The translations under genes and the position numbers were made by a program. Below are positions 1-6,220 of a stretch of 10,975 nucleotides of DNA, one piece after another. A model generated the notes under the pieces. The model was not told the origin of the DNA and did no database searches. It saw only the letters and a program-made list of their open reading frames with translations. The stretch is from an uncultured Acetobacteraceae bacterium (GTDB lineage Bacteria > Pseudomonadota > Alphaproteobacteria > Acetobacterales > Acetobacteraceae): assembly GCA_937874445.1 (NCBI GenBank), contig CALNAL010000258.1, positions 1-10,975 of the forward strand. The letters run 5' to 3'. Position 1 is the stretch's first letter. Every line of letters starts with the position of its first letter.

Positions 1-883
1 CCTTCACGCCCGCGTTCCTGACCAGCCAGTCGATGTCGGCGGTGCCGCGGTAGTCCTCCAGATGGTCGTGCAGGAGGCAGCACTCCGCGGCGGTGCGCGC
101 CAGGACGGCCTGCTGGTCGGGGGAGAGGCGCTGCCAGAAAGCCTCGCCCACCAGCCAGCCGGCCAGCGAGTAGATGTGGCCGAGTTCGGCGAAATACGGG
201 GCCACCTCGTAGAAGCGCAGCTGGCGGTAGCCGGTCTCGGACATGTCCATGAAGTCCACCACCCCGGTCTCCAGGGCGTTGTAGGCCTCGGTGACGGGCA
301 GCGGCGTGGGGATGGCGCCCAGCTCGCGCCACAGCGCGATGTGCAGCGGGCTCTGGATGACGCGGATGCGCTTGCCCTTCACGTCGGCGGGCGTGTTGAT
401 GGCGAACTTGCCCAGCGGATGGCGGATGCCGAAGTCGAGATAGCCGAGCACCTCGAAACCGGCGGCGCGGAACTTCGTCTTCAGCCCCTCGGCGACCGCC
501 CCGTGCATGACGGCATGGGCATGGTCGAGGTCGCGGAAGAGGAAGGGCAGCTCGAAGATCTGCCCCTGAGGCACCCAGGCGCTGAGCACCGCGAGCGAGA
601 CCGCCGCCGCCTGCACCGAGCCGAGGCGGATGCCGTCGGCCACGTCCTTCTCGCCGCCGAGCTGGGCGTGGGGGAACACCTGGACCGCGATCGCCCCCCC
701 GGTGCGCCGGCGCACCAGCTGGCCGAAGCGCGACCAGGCGATGAACATCGGGCTCTGCTCGTCGTTGAGAATGCCCACCCGCATCGGGATCGGCGCGGCG
801 GCGCGGGCGATTGCGGGCATCGCGAGCGGCGCGATCGGCGCGGTGGCGGCGGCGAGCAGCAGGGAACGGCGGGAGAGCGGCAT
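1..883 (-). CDS. dctP: TRAP transporter substrate-binding protein, DctP family (3' end beyond window)
   Basis: This is the periplasmic binding protein of a TRAP transporter; it captures a small organic anion, usually a carboxylate, and delivers it to the DctQM permease. 294 codons are visible and the frame runs off the left edge without a stop, so a few tens of residues are probably missing at the C terminus. Residues 1-30 form a signal peptide with a twin-arginine start (MPLSRRSLLLAAA) and an Ala-rich cleavage region (AIARAAA). The mature part has the family layout: QLGGEKD near 74-80, ELPFLFRD near 111-118, GKRIRV at 170-175 carrying the Arg that usually salt-bridges the ligand carboxylate, and EAYNALETGVVD at 199-210. 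The ATG at 883 has GAGG nine bases upstream, overlapping the stop of the permease gene, so the two are almost certainly translated from one mRNA. The substrate cannot be read from the sequence. Confidence 0.94.
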   Translation of the reverse strand, partial: MPLSRRSLLLAAATAPIAPLAMPAIARAAAPIPMRVGILNDEQSPMFIAWSRFGQLVRRRTGGAIAVQVFPHAQLGGEKDVADGIRLGSVQAAAVSLAVLSAWVPQGQIFELPFLFRDLDHAHAVMHGAVAEGLKTKFRAAGFEVLGYLDFGIRHPLGKFAINTPADVKGKRIRVIQSPLHIALWRELGAIPTPLPVTEAYNALETGVVDFMDMSETGYRQLRFYEVAPYFAELGHIYSLAGWLVGEAFWQRLSPDQQAVLARTAAECCLLHDHLEDYRGTADIDWLVRNAGVK

Positions 884-892
884 CGGTTGGAG

Positions 893-896
893 CCTC
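893..896 (-). promoter_or_regulatory. Ribosome binding site of dctP inside the permease stop codon
   Basis: GAGG lies at 896-893 and shares bases with the TGA stop (897-895) of the upstream permease gene. The ATG follows nine bases later. Only 11 bases separate stop and start, which suggests translational coupling of the permease and the binding protein. Confidence 0.6.
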
Positions 897-2778
897 ATAC
901 GAGAGCGAGGGAAAACCAGGGCACGAAGGTTACGACCAGCAGGGTTCCCACCAGCACGAGGATGAAGGGAAGCAGGGCCGCGAACACCTCATGGACCGGC
1001 GTGCCCGAGATCTGCGCGGTGATGCAGGCGAGATAGCCGTGCGGGGGCAGCAGGGCGCCGAACATCATGTTGACCAGGATGACCATGCCGAAATGCACCG
1101 GGTCCATCCCCAGCCGCGCCAGCAGCGGCAGGAACATCGGCACCAGGATCAGCATTGCCGCGATCAGCTCGGTGAGCGCCCCGCCCACCAGCATCGCGAG
1201 GTTGACGATCAGCAGCAGCAGCATCCGGCTGTCGGTCAGCCCCAGCAGCAGCTCCAGCAGCCGCTGCGGCACCCGCTCGGTGACGAGCACCCACGAGAAG
1301 GGGGCGGCGGCGCCGATCAGCAGGCTGATCATCGCCGCTTCCACCGCCGTTTCCTGGAACTCGCGCACCAGCATCCGCCAGGAATAGGCGCGGTAGCAGC
1401 CGATGCCGAGCAGCAGCGCCCAGGCGATGCCCACCACCCCCGCCTCGGTGGGGGTGAACAGCCCGCTGCGCACACCGCCGATGATGAGCACCGCCACGCA
1501 CAGCGGCGGGGCGGCGGCCAGGGCGCGGGTGCGGATTTCGGCCAGGTCGGCGCGCCCGCGGGCGGCGCCGTAGCCGCGCCGGCGCGAGACCACCCAGACG
1601 GTGGCCATCAACGCGGCGGTGATGAGCAACCCCGGCAGGGTGCCGGCGACGAAGAGCTTGCCCACCGAGACATTGGCGATGCCGGCGTAGATCAGCTTGG
1701 AGATGGAGGGGGCGAGAATGGTGGGCAGCACCGCCGCCGCCGCGGTGATGGCGCAGGAGAAGGCGGGCGCGTAGCCGGCGCGCACCATCTGGGGCACCAT
1801 CACCTTGGTATCGAGCGCCGCGTCGGCTGCCGAGGAGCCGGAGATGCCGCCGTAGAGCAGCGAGGAGACCACGTTGATCTGCGCGAATCCCCCGCGCACG
1901 TGGCCGATCAGGGCGCCGGCGAGGTCGAGGATGCGGGTGGTCAGCCCGCCGGCGTTCATCAGGTTGGCGGTGGCGAGAAAGAAGGGGATGGCCAGCAGCA
2001 GGTACTGATCGGACCCCTTCACCAGGTTCTGGATCACCGCCGGGCCGGGCAGCAGCGCGTCGCCGAGATGGGCGGCGAAGGCGGCGAACAGCATGGCGAA
2101 GGCGATCGGCACGGCGAGGAAGAAGGCGGCGAAGAAGGCCACCATCAGCACCAGCGAGGGGCTGGTGCCGGCCCCCCAGGGCGCGCCCGCCGTGGCCAGC
2201 CAGAGCTGCGCCGCCCCGGCCAGCGCGAAGGCGGCGAGCGTGGCCCGGCCCTCGCCGCGCGCCAGCCCCCGCAGCGCCAGCACGGCCAAGCTCAGCGCCC
2301 CCGAGAGCGGCACCAGACCGTAGAGCAGCGCGTAGGGCAGTTGCAGCGAGGGGCTCACCCCGCCGAGCAGCATCGCCAGGCGCGTGCCGTGGAGGAGCAT
2401 CTGCAGCGTGGTCCACAGCGTCACGGCGCGGGCCAGCGCGGTGGCGGCGGCGCCGGCCGGGCCGCGCAGAGGAGCGGTGAGCGCGGTGAAGGCCACGTAG
2501 CGGTCGCGCCCGTGCGCCACCGGCACCGCGAGGAAGATGATCGCGAGGTAGAGCCACTCCGCGCCCTCCTCGGCGAAGGTCAGCGCGCTGGCGGCGAGGA
2601 GGCGCACCGCGATGGCGGTGCCGATCAGCCCGACCAGCCCGGCCAGCAGCAGCGCGAGCAGCGCCGAGAGTCCGTCCTCCAGGGCGCGTTCGAGCAGCGC
2701 CGCGCGGGAACGCAGAAAGGGGCGGGATGAAGGGCCGGACAGGGCAACGGGCGGCGGCGAGGCGGGCGGATGCGTCAC
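895..2778 (-). CDS. TRAP transporter fused permease, DctQ-DctM (small plus large subunit)
   Basis: This inner-membrane permease imports a substrate handed over by the binding protein, driven in the family by a sodium or proton gradient. With the GTG at 2778 it has 627 residues, the usual size for a natural DctQM fusion. Residues about 30-170 are the DctQ part, with four hydrophobic segments and the characteristic EEGAEWLYLAIIFLAV at 70-85. A hydrophobic linker around 180-200 leads into DctM (about 205-627), with NLMNAGGLT (272-280), GHVRGGFAQINVVSSL (292-307) and GISGSSAADA (311-320), then about ten more membrane segments up to LLPPHGY near the end. The frame stays open upstream to 3045, but that part overlaps the divergent transporter gene and looks unlike a permease N terminus, so GTG 2778 is preferred; no clear Shine-Dalgarno precedes it. 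It is followed by dctP after 11 bases. Confidence 0.93.
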   Translation of the reverse strand: MTHPPASPPPVALSGPSSRPFLRSRAALLERALEDGLSALLALLLAGLVGLIGTAIAVRLLAASALTFAEEGAEWLYLAIIFLAVPVAHGRDRYVAFTALTAPLRGPAGAAATALARAVTLWTTLQMLLHGTRLAMLLGGVSPSLQLPYALLYGLVPLSGALSLAVLALRGLARGEGRATLAAFALAGAAQLWLATAGAPWGAGTSPSLVLMVAFFAAFFLAVPIAFAMLFAAFAAHLGDALLPGPAVIQNLVKGSDQYLLLAIPFFLATANLMNAGGLTTRILDLAGALIGHVRGGFAQINVVSSLLYGGISGSSAADAALDTKVMVPQMVRAGYAPAFSCAITAAAAVLPTILAPSISKLIYAGIANVSVGKLFVAGTLPGLLITAALMATVWVVSRRRGYGAARGRADLAEIRTRALAAAPPLCVAVLIIGGVRSGLFTPTEAGVVGIAWALLLGIGCYRAYSWRMLVREFQETAVEAAMISLLIGAAAPFSWVLVTERVPQRLLELLLGLTDSRMLLLLIVNLAMLVGGALTELIAAMLILVPMFLPLLARLGMDPVHFGMVILVNMMFGALLPPHGYLACITAQISGTPVHEVFAALLPFILVLVGTLLVVTFVPWFSLALV

Positions 2779-2935
2779 GCCGCATGTGTGACAACCGCGA
2801 TGGAGGGAAGTCAAACCCCAATTCGCGGCCCGGATTCGCATCCGTTCCCGCGCCGGGCGGTCGATTGGGCTTGGCTGGCGCGGGGGCCTCCTGTAGCACC
2901 TGCCGCATGCCCGTGATGTCCTTCCCCGAACTGCC
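2779..2935. promoter_or_regulatory. Divergent intergenic region between the TRAP operon and the NhaD-like gene
   Basis: Both flanking genes start here and point away from each other. On the minus strand TTGACT (2814-2809) is a good -35 element, but the hexamer 17 bases later (TCACAC, 2791-2786) is a poor -10. If used, transcription would start almost at the GTG at 2778. On the plus strand TTGGCT, 17 bases, TAGCAC ending near 2899 is a weak candidate for the transporter gene. No clear operator palindrome is visible. The promoter calls are tentative. Confidence 0.35.
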
Positions 2936-2939
2936 GTGA
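2907..2939 (+). other. Possible 10-codon upstream ORF overlapping the transporter start
   Basis: ATG 2907 opens a short frame reading MPVMSFPELP and ends in TGA at 2937-2939. The GTG start of the transporter (2936-2938) overlaps this stop as GTGA. The larger gene has no recognisable ribosome binding site of its own, so translational coupling through this mini-ORF is conceivable. No Shine-Dalgarno is visible before ATG 2907 either. Low certainty. Confidence 0.25.
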
Positions 2940-4255
2940 GCGCCCTTCCTCCGCCGGGGTTGGCATGGGGCCTGCCCTTCGCCGGGATGCTGCTCAGCAT
3001 CGCCCTGGTGCCGATGCTGGCGCCGCGCTTCTGGCACCGGCGCATGGGCGGGATTGCCGCGGCCTGGACCCTGGCGGTGCTGCTGCCGCTGCTGGCGCTG
3101 GACGGCCCGGGGGCAGCCTGGCACCTGTTCTGGCATGCCGTCCTCGCCGAGTACCTGCCCTTCGTGGCGCTGCTGGCCGCGCTCTACGCGGCGGGCGGGG
3201 GCATCGTGGTCAAGGGCGGTCCGTGGGGCACGCCGGCGGGCAACACCGCGCTGCTCGCGCTCGGCCTCCTGCTCGCCGGGGAGATGGGCACGACCGGCGC
3301 CGCCCTGGTGCTGATCCATCCGCTGCTGCGCGCCAACGCGGCGCGGCGGCACAAGACCCATCTGGTGGTGTTCTTCATCGTCCTGGTGGCCAACGCGGGG
3401 GGCATCACCTCGCCGCTCGGCGATCCGCCGCTCTACGTGGGCTTCCTGCACGGGGTGCCGTTCTTCTGGCCGCTGCGCCATCTCGTGGTGCCGCTGCTGG
3501 TGCTGGCCGTCCCGCTGCTGGCCGCCTTCTGGCTGCTCGACCGGTGGCTGATGCGCGGGGAGGCGCCGGCCCGCCGTTCGCGGCTGCGGCTGCGCGGCCG
3601 ACGCAACGTGGCGCTGGTGGCGGCGGTGGCGGCGATCGTGCTGGGGCAGGCGGCGGCGCCGGCGTGGCCGGTGACGCTGCTCGGGGAGACCATCGAGGCG
3701 GGGCGCCTGGCCGGCCTGTGCGGGCTGGTGGCGATCGTGGCGCTGTCGCAGGCGATCACGCCGCGGGGGCTGCGCCGGGCCAACATGTTCTCCTGGGAGC
3801 CGATGCGCGAGGTCGCCATCGTGTTCGCGGCGATCTTCGTCACCGCCGGGCCGGTGCTGGCGATGCTGGCCGCGGGGCCGACGGGGCCGCTGGCGCCGCT
3901 GCTGGCGCTGGCCTCCGATGCAACGGGCGCGCCGGTGCCGGTGGCCTATTTCTGGCTCGCCGGCCTGCTTTCCGCCTTCCTCGACAACGCCCCGACCTAC
4001 CTGGTGTTCTTCGGCATGGCCGGGGGCGACGCGTCGCTGCTGGCCGGTGGCGGGAGCCGGGTGCTCGAGGCGATCGCCGCCGGCACGGTGTTCTTCGGAG
4101 CGCTGACCTACATCGGCAACGCCCCCAACATGATGGTGCGCGCCGTCGCCGCCCGGCGCGGGGTGCGCATGCCGGGGTTCTTCGCCTACCTCGCCCTGGC
4201 CGCGGCCCTGCTGATCCTGCCTTTCGGGGCCCTGACCCTGTGGCTCGCACGCTAG
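2936..4255 (+). CDS. NhaD/CitMHS_2-like membrane transporter (putative sodium:proton antiporter or citrate-type carrier)
   Basis: This 439-residue polytopic inner-membrane protein belongs to the ion transporter superfamily (NhaD/ArsB/CitMHS relatives, COG1055-like). Family signatures are GEMGTTGAALVLIHPLLRAN (115-134), SPLGDPPLYVGF (159-170) in the first half, and SAFLDNAPTYLVFF (346-359) with TYIGNAPNMM (391-400) in the second, the two re-entrant-loop regions of the inverted-repeat fold. A cytoplasmic basic loop at 203-223 separates the halves. GTG 2936 is the only ATG/GTG/TTG start after the in-frame TAG at 2894, and the N terminus from there (WGLPFAGMLLSIALVP) matches what relatives show. 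There is no clear Shine-Dalgarno. The start overlaps the stop of a possible 10-codon upstream ORF (GTGA overlap). It is divergent from the TRAP operon. The transported ion or substrate is not deducible; sodium/proton exchange and tricarboxylate export are both possible. Confidence 0.86.
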   Translation: MSALPPPGLAWGLPFAGMLLSIALVPMLAPRFWHRRMGGIAAAWTLAVLLPLLALDGPGAAWHLFWHAVLAEYLPFVALLAALYAAGGGIVVKGGPWGTPAGNTALLALGLLLAGEMGTTGAALVLIHPLLRANAARRHKTHLVVFFIVLVANAGGITSPLGDPPLYVGFLHGVPFFWPLRHLVVPLLVLAVPLLAAFWLLDRWLMRGEAPARRSRLRLRGRRNVALVAAVAAIVLGQAAAPAWPVTLLGETIEAGRLAGLCGLVAIVALSQAITPRGLRRANMFSWEPMREVAIVFAAIFVTAGPVLAMLAAGPTGPLAPLLALASDATGAPVPVAYFWLAGLLSAFLDNAPTYLVFFGMAGGDASLLAGGGSRVLEAIAAGTVFFGALTYIGNAPNMMVRAVAARRGVRMPGFFAYLALAAALLILPFGALTLWLAR

Positions 4256-4400
4256 CCGGGCGGGAGAGCAAGGCAAGCACAAGACAAGGTGTTCTCCTTT
4301 CGGGAAAGGAGAACCAGGAAAGCTTTGTTCCTTAAGCTCCGCGGCTGGATCACGCGCGGAGTCCAACGAACGAAAGTCCTTCCCTTTCCTTCGCGTCTAC
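4256..4400 (+). repeat. Dispersed hairpin element, copy 1, directly after the transporter stop codon
   Basis: Starting at the base after the stop codon, this element carries a perfect 11-bp stem GTTCTCCTTTC (4291-4301) / GAAAGGAGAAC (4304-4314). A second stem follows, CTCCGCG (4337-4343) / CGCGGAG (4355-4361), with an 11-base loop. A C/T-rich tail ends near 4400. The part from about 4281 to 4343 is nearly identical to the reverse complement of 9077-9140. Its place just after a gene end suggests a transcription terminator or 3'-end RNA protector, but there is no long T tract. The remaining bases to 4479 hold no gene that I can support; they are the leader of the DUF192 gene. Confidence 0.85.
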
Positions 4401-4479
4401 CCGCTGCCCGGCGGGGCTGGAGCGGGCGGCGCTTCGGGCCTATGCAGGGGGCAACGCTTTTCGCAGCCGAGAGCCAGCC

Positions 4480-4965
4480 ATGAACCGACGCAACCTGCTT
4501 GCCGCTTCCGCCACCCTCCTGCTGGCCCGGGCCCTCCCCGGGCGTGCCGCGGAGCCCACCGGGCCGCAGCCGGAGCTGCCGCGCGAGAAGCTGGTCATCG
4601 TCACCCATGACGGGCGGCGGCTGGAGTTCTCGGTGGAGATGGCCCTCACGCCGGAACAGCAGACCATCGGGCTGATGAACCGCCCCGTGGTGCCGGAGGG
4701 GACGGGGATGCTGTTCGACTGGGGCAGCCCGCGCGAGAGCCAGATGTGGATGCGCAACACCCTCGTCAGCCTGGACATGGTCTTCATCGCCGCCGGTGGG
4801 CGCATCGAGACCATTGCCGAGCACACCGTGCCGCGCAGCCTGGCGGTGATCGCCTCGCAGGGCCCGGTGCGGGCCACGCTGGAGCTGGCCGCCGGTACCA
4901 CCGAGCGACTGGACATCCGCGTGGGCGACCGGGTGGAGCAGCGCATCTTCGCGAGCGCCTCCTGA
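4480..4965 (+). CDS. Exported DUF192 family protein
   Basis: This 161-residue protein has a cleavable N-terminal signal (MNRRNLLAASATLLLARALP, then GRAAEP) with an Arg pair before the hydrophobic core, so it should act in the periplasm. The rest is a complete DUF192 domain (PF02643): a beta-strand opening at 38-52, GLMNRPVVPEGTGMLFDW (64-81), the hallmark MWMRNTLVSLDMVFI (89-103), and the closing TLELAAGTTERLDIRVGD (133-150). Length and architecture match ordinary family members. The biochemical function of DUF192 is not established; members occur as small secreted or periplasmic proteins in many proteobacteria. The ATG at 4480 places the signal peptide correctly, but only a weak GAG lies upstream. 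It stands as a single gene between the hairpin element and tRNA-Pro. Confidence 0.93.
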   Translation: MNRRNLLAASATLLLARALPGRAAEPTGPQPELPREKLVIVTHDGRRLEFSVEMALTPEQQTIGLMNRPVVPEGTGMLFDWGSPRESQMWMRNTLVSLDMVFIAAGGRIETIAEHTVPRSLAVIASQGPVRATLELAAGTTERLDIRVGDRVEQRIFASAS

Positions 4966-4987
4966 GGGAGGGGCGTCATACGGCGGC

Positions 4988-5016
4988 TTGCGTAAATCCG
5001 GCCGGCCCCGTAGCTT
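4988..5016 (+). promoter_or_regulatory. Probable sigma-70 promoter of tRNA-Pro
   Basis: TTGCGT at 4988-4993 and TAGCTT at 5011-5016 are separated by exactly 17 bases. The -10 ends 12 bases before the mature tRNA 5' end, and a GC-rich discriminator follows, as is common for stable RNA promoters. Inferred from pattern and spacing only. Confidence 0.5.
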
Positions 5017-5028
5017 GCGCCGCGGTCG

Positions 5029-5108
<80 letters not shown>

Positions 5109-5273
5109 TTCCCATTGAAAATCAAATCATTAGATACTCTACTTGTGCCGCCGTAAACAGTTCCCCGAACGCGCACTCGTACAAAACGTTCCATTTGTTC
5201 TTTTGGCATTCGCGAACGGGGCGCCCCTCCCCGTTACCACCTGCGTCACGCCGCCGGAGCGGGGCGTGGCGCG

Positions 5274-5302
5274 TTGACCGGTTGGCTTCGGCGCCATAAA
5301 GT
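5274..5302 (+). promoter_or_regulatory. Likely sigma-70 promoter of the HpaI-family aldolase gene
   Basis: TTGACC (5274-5279) and TAAAGT (5297-5302) are spaced by 17 bases, matching five and four of six consensus positions. The start codon lies 60 bases downstream of the -10. A 10-bp inverted repeat abuts the -35 on its upstream side, a plausible place for regulator binding. Confidence 0.55.
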
Positions 5303-5347
5303 TAGCGTTACCCAAGCCGTTGAAGCGGCCTGGTGCAGGCAACAAAC

Positions 5348-5352
5348 GAGGA
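5348..5352 (+). promoter_or_regulatory. Ribosome binding site that fixes the aldolase start
   Basis: GAGGA lies ten bases before ATG 5363. An in-frame ATG also exists at 5333, but it would add ten residues (MQATNEESSI) absent from the family and has no comparable site upstream, so 5363 is preferred. Confidence 0.7.
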
Positions 5353-5362
5353 ATCGTCCATC

Positions 5363-6124
5363 ATGGCCAACAAGTTGAAGGAACTGTGGGCATCCGGGGG
5401 ATGCGCCGTGAATGCCTGGATTTCCATGCCCAGTGCCTTCTCGGCGGAGGTGATGGCCAGTTGCGGTTTCGATTCCGCGACCGTCGATCTCCAGCACGGC
5501 GTGCAGGACTATCTTTCGATGGTGGCCTGCTTCCAGGCCATGGCCGCCCATCCGGTCACGCCGCTGGTGCGGGTGCCGTGGCGCGAGGCGGGCATCGTCG
5601 GCAAGGTGCTCGACGCCGGGGCGATGGGGCTGATCTGCCCGATGGTCAATTCCCGCGCCGAGGCGGAGGAGCTGGTGCGCTTCGCCAAATATCCGCCGAT
5701 GGGCACCCGTTCCAACGGGCCGATCCGCGCGGCGATGTACCACGGCGGCCCCGCCTACCAGAAGAGCGCCAACGAGGAGACCCTGCTGCTGCCGATGATC
5801 GAGACCCGCGAGGCCGTCGAGCATCTCGACGAGATCCTCTCGGTGCCCGGCCTCGCCGGCTGCTACATCGGCCCCTCGGACCTTGCCTTCTCCTACGGCA
5901 AGACGCCGCGCTTCGACCACGAGGAGACGTTCTTCTTCGATATCTACGCCAAGATCATCGCCACCTGCCGCAAGTACGGGCTCTATGCCGGCATCCATTG
6001 CGGCTCCGGCGCCTATGCGCACCGGGCCTTCGAGATGGGCTTCCGTCTCGCCACCACCAACAACGACGTCAACCTGATGGCCCAGGCCGCCCGTGCCGCC
6101 GTCAAGGACGCCCGCGGCAGCTGA
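5363..6124 (+). CDS. HpcH/HpaI family aldolase (class II pyruvate-type aldolase)
   Basis: This 253-residue cytoplasmic enzyme has the full length and fold pattern of the metal-dependent HpcH/HpaI aldolases, which cleave 4-hydroxy-2-oxo acids to pyruvate plus an aldehyde, or run the reverse aldol addition. Expected active-site positions are all present: His45 in VDLQHG, Arg70 in PLVRVP, the metal ligands Glu147 in MIETRE and Asp173 in GPSDLAF. Other family blocks are GAMGLICPMV (86-95) and YPPMGTRSNG (110-119). The usual acidic residue before the catalytic His (EH in HpaI) is Gln44 here. The gene has its own promoter and ribosome binding site and is followed by a strong terminator, so it is probably monocistronic. 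The true substrate is unknown; relatives act on 2,4-dihydroxyhept-2-enedioate, 2-keto-3-deoxy sugar acids or similar compounds. Confidence 0.93.
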   Translation: MANKLKELWASGGCAVNAWISMPSAFSAEVMASCGFDSATVDLQHGVQDYLSMVACFQAMAAHPVTPLVRVPWREAGIVGKVLDAGAMGLICPMVNSRAEAEELVRFAKYPPMGTRSNGPIRAAMYHGGPAYQKSANEETLLLPMIETREAVEHLDEILSVPGLAGCYIGPSDLAFSYGKTPRFDHEETFFFDIYAKIIATCRKYGLYAGIHCGSGAYAHRAFEMGFRLATTNNDVNLMAQAARAAVKDARGS

Positions 6125-6161
6125 GCGGCGCCCCCGCGCGCCGGACCGGATGACCGCACGA

Positions 6162-6197
6162 AAAACCGCCCGGGGGGATCTCCCTCCGGGCGGTTTT
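6162..6197. terminator. Bidirectional intrinsic terminator
   Basis: A perfect 12-bp stem AAAACCGCCCGG (6162-6173) / CCGGGCGGTTTT (6186-6197) closes around a 12-base loop whose arms can pair further. It ends in T on the plus strand and also in T on the minus strand. It lies between the convergent aldolase (ends 6124) and Hint-domain gene (ends 6221) and can serve both. Confidence 0.92.
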
Positions 6198-6220
6198 CTG
6201 TCAGGCACGCGGGGAGGAGG

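Noticed and set aside
811..2730. Plus-strand open frame of 639 codons
   Set aside because: Composition is Gln, His and Gly rich without any motif, and it is antisense to the fused DctQM gene, which has clear family motifs.
2779..3045. N-terminal extension of the DctQM gene to the upstream ATG at 3045
   Set aside because: It would overlap the divergent transporter by over 100 bases and reads as basic, non-family sequence.
989..4366. Very long minus-strand open frame (1125 codons)
   Set aside because: It is rich in Arg, Gly, His, Pro and Gln with no domain. It overlaps the transporter antisense and the TRAP permease in another frame, a typical high-GC shadow.
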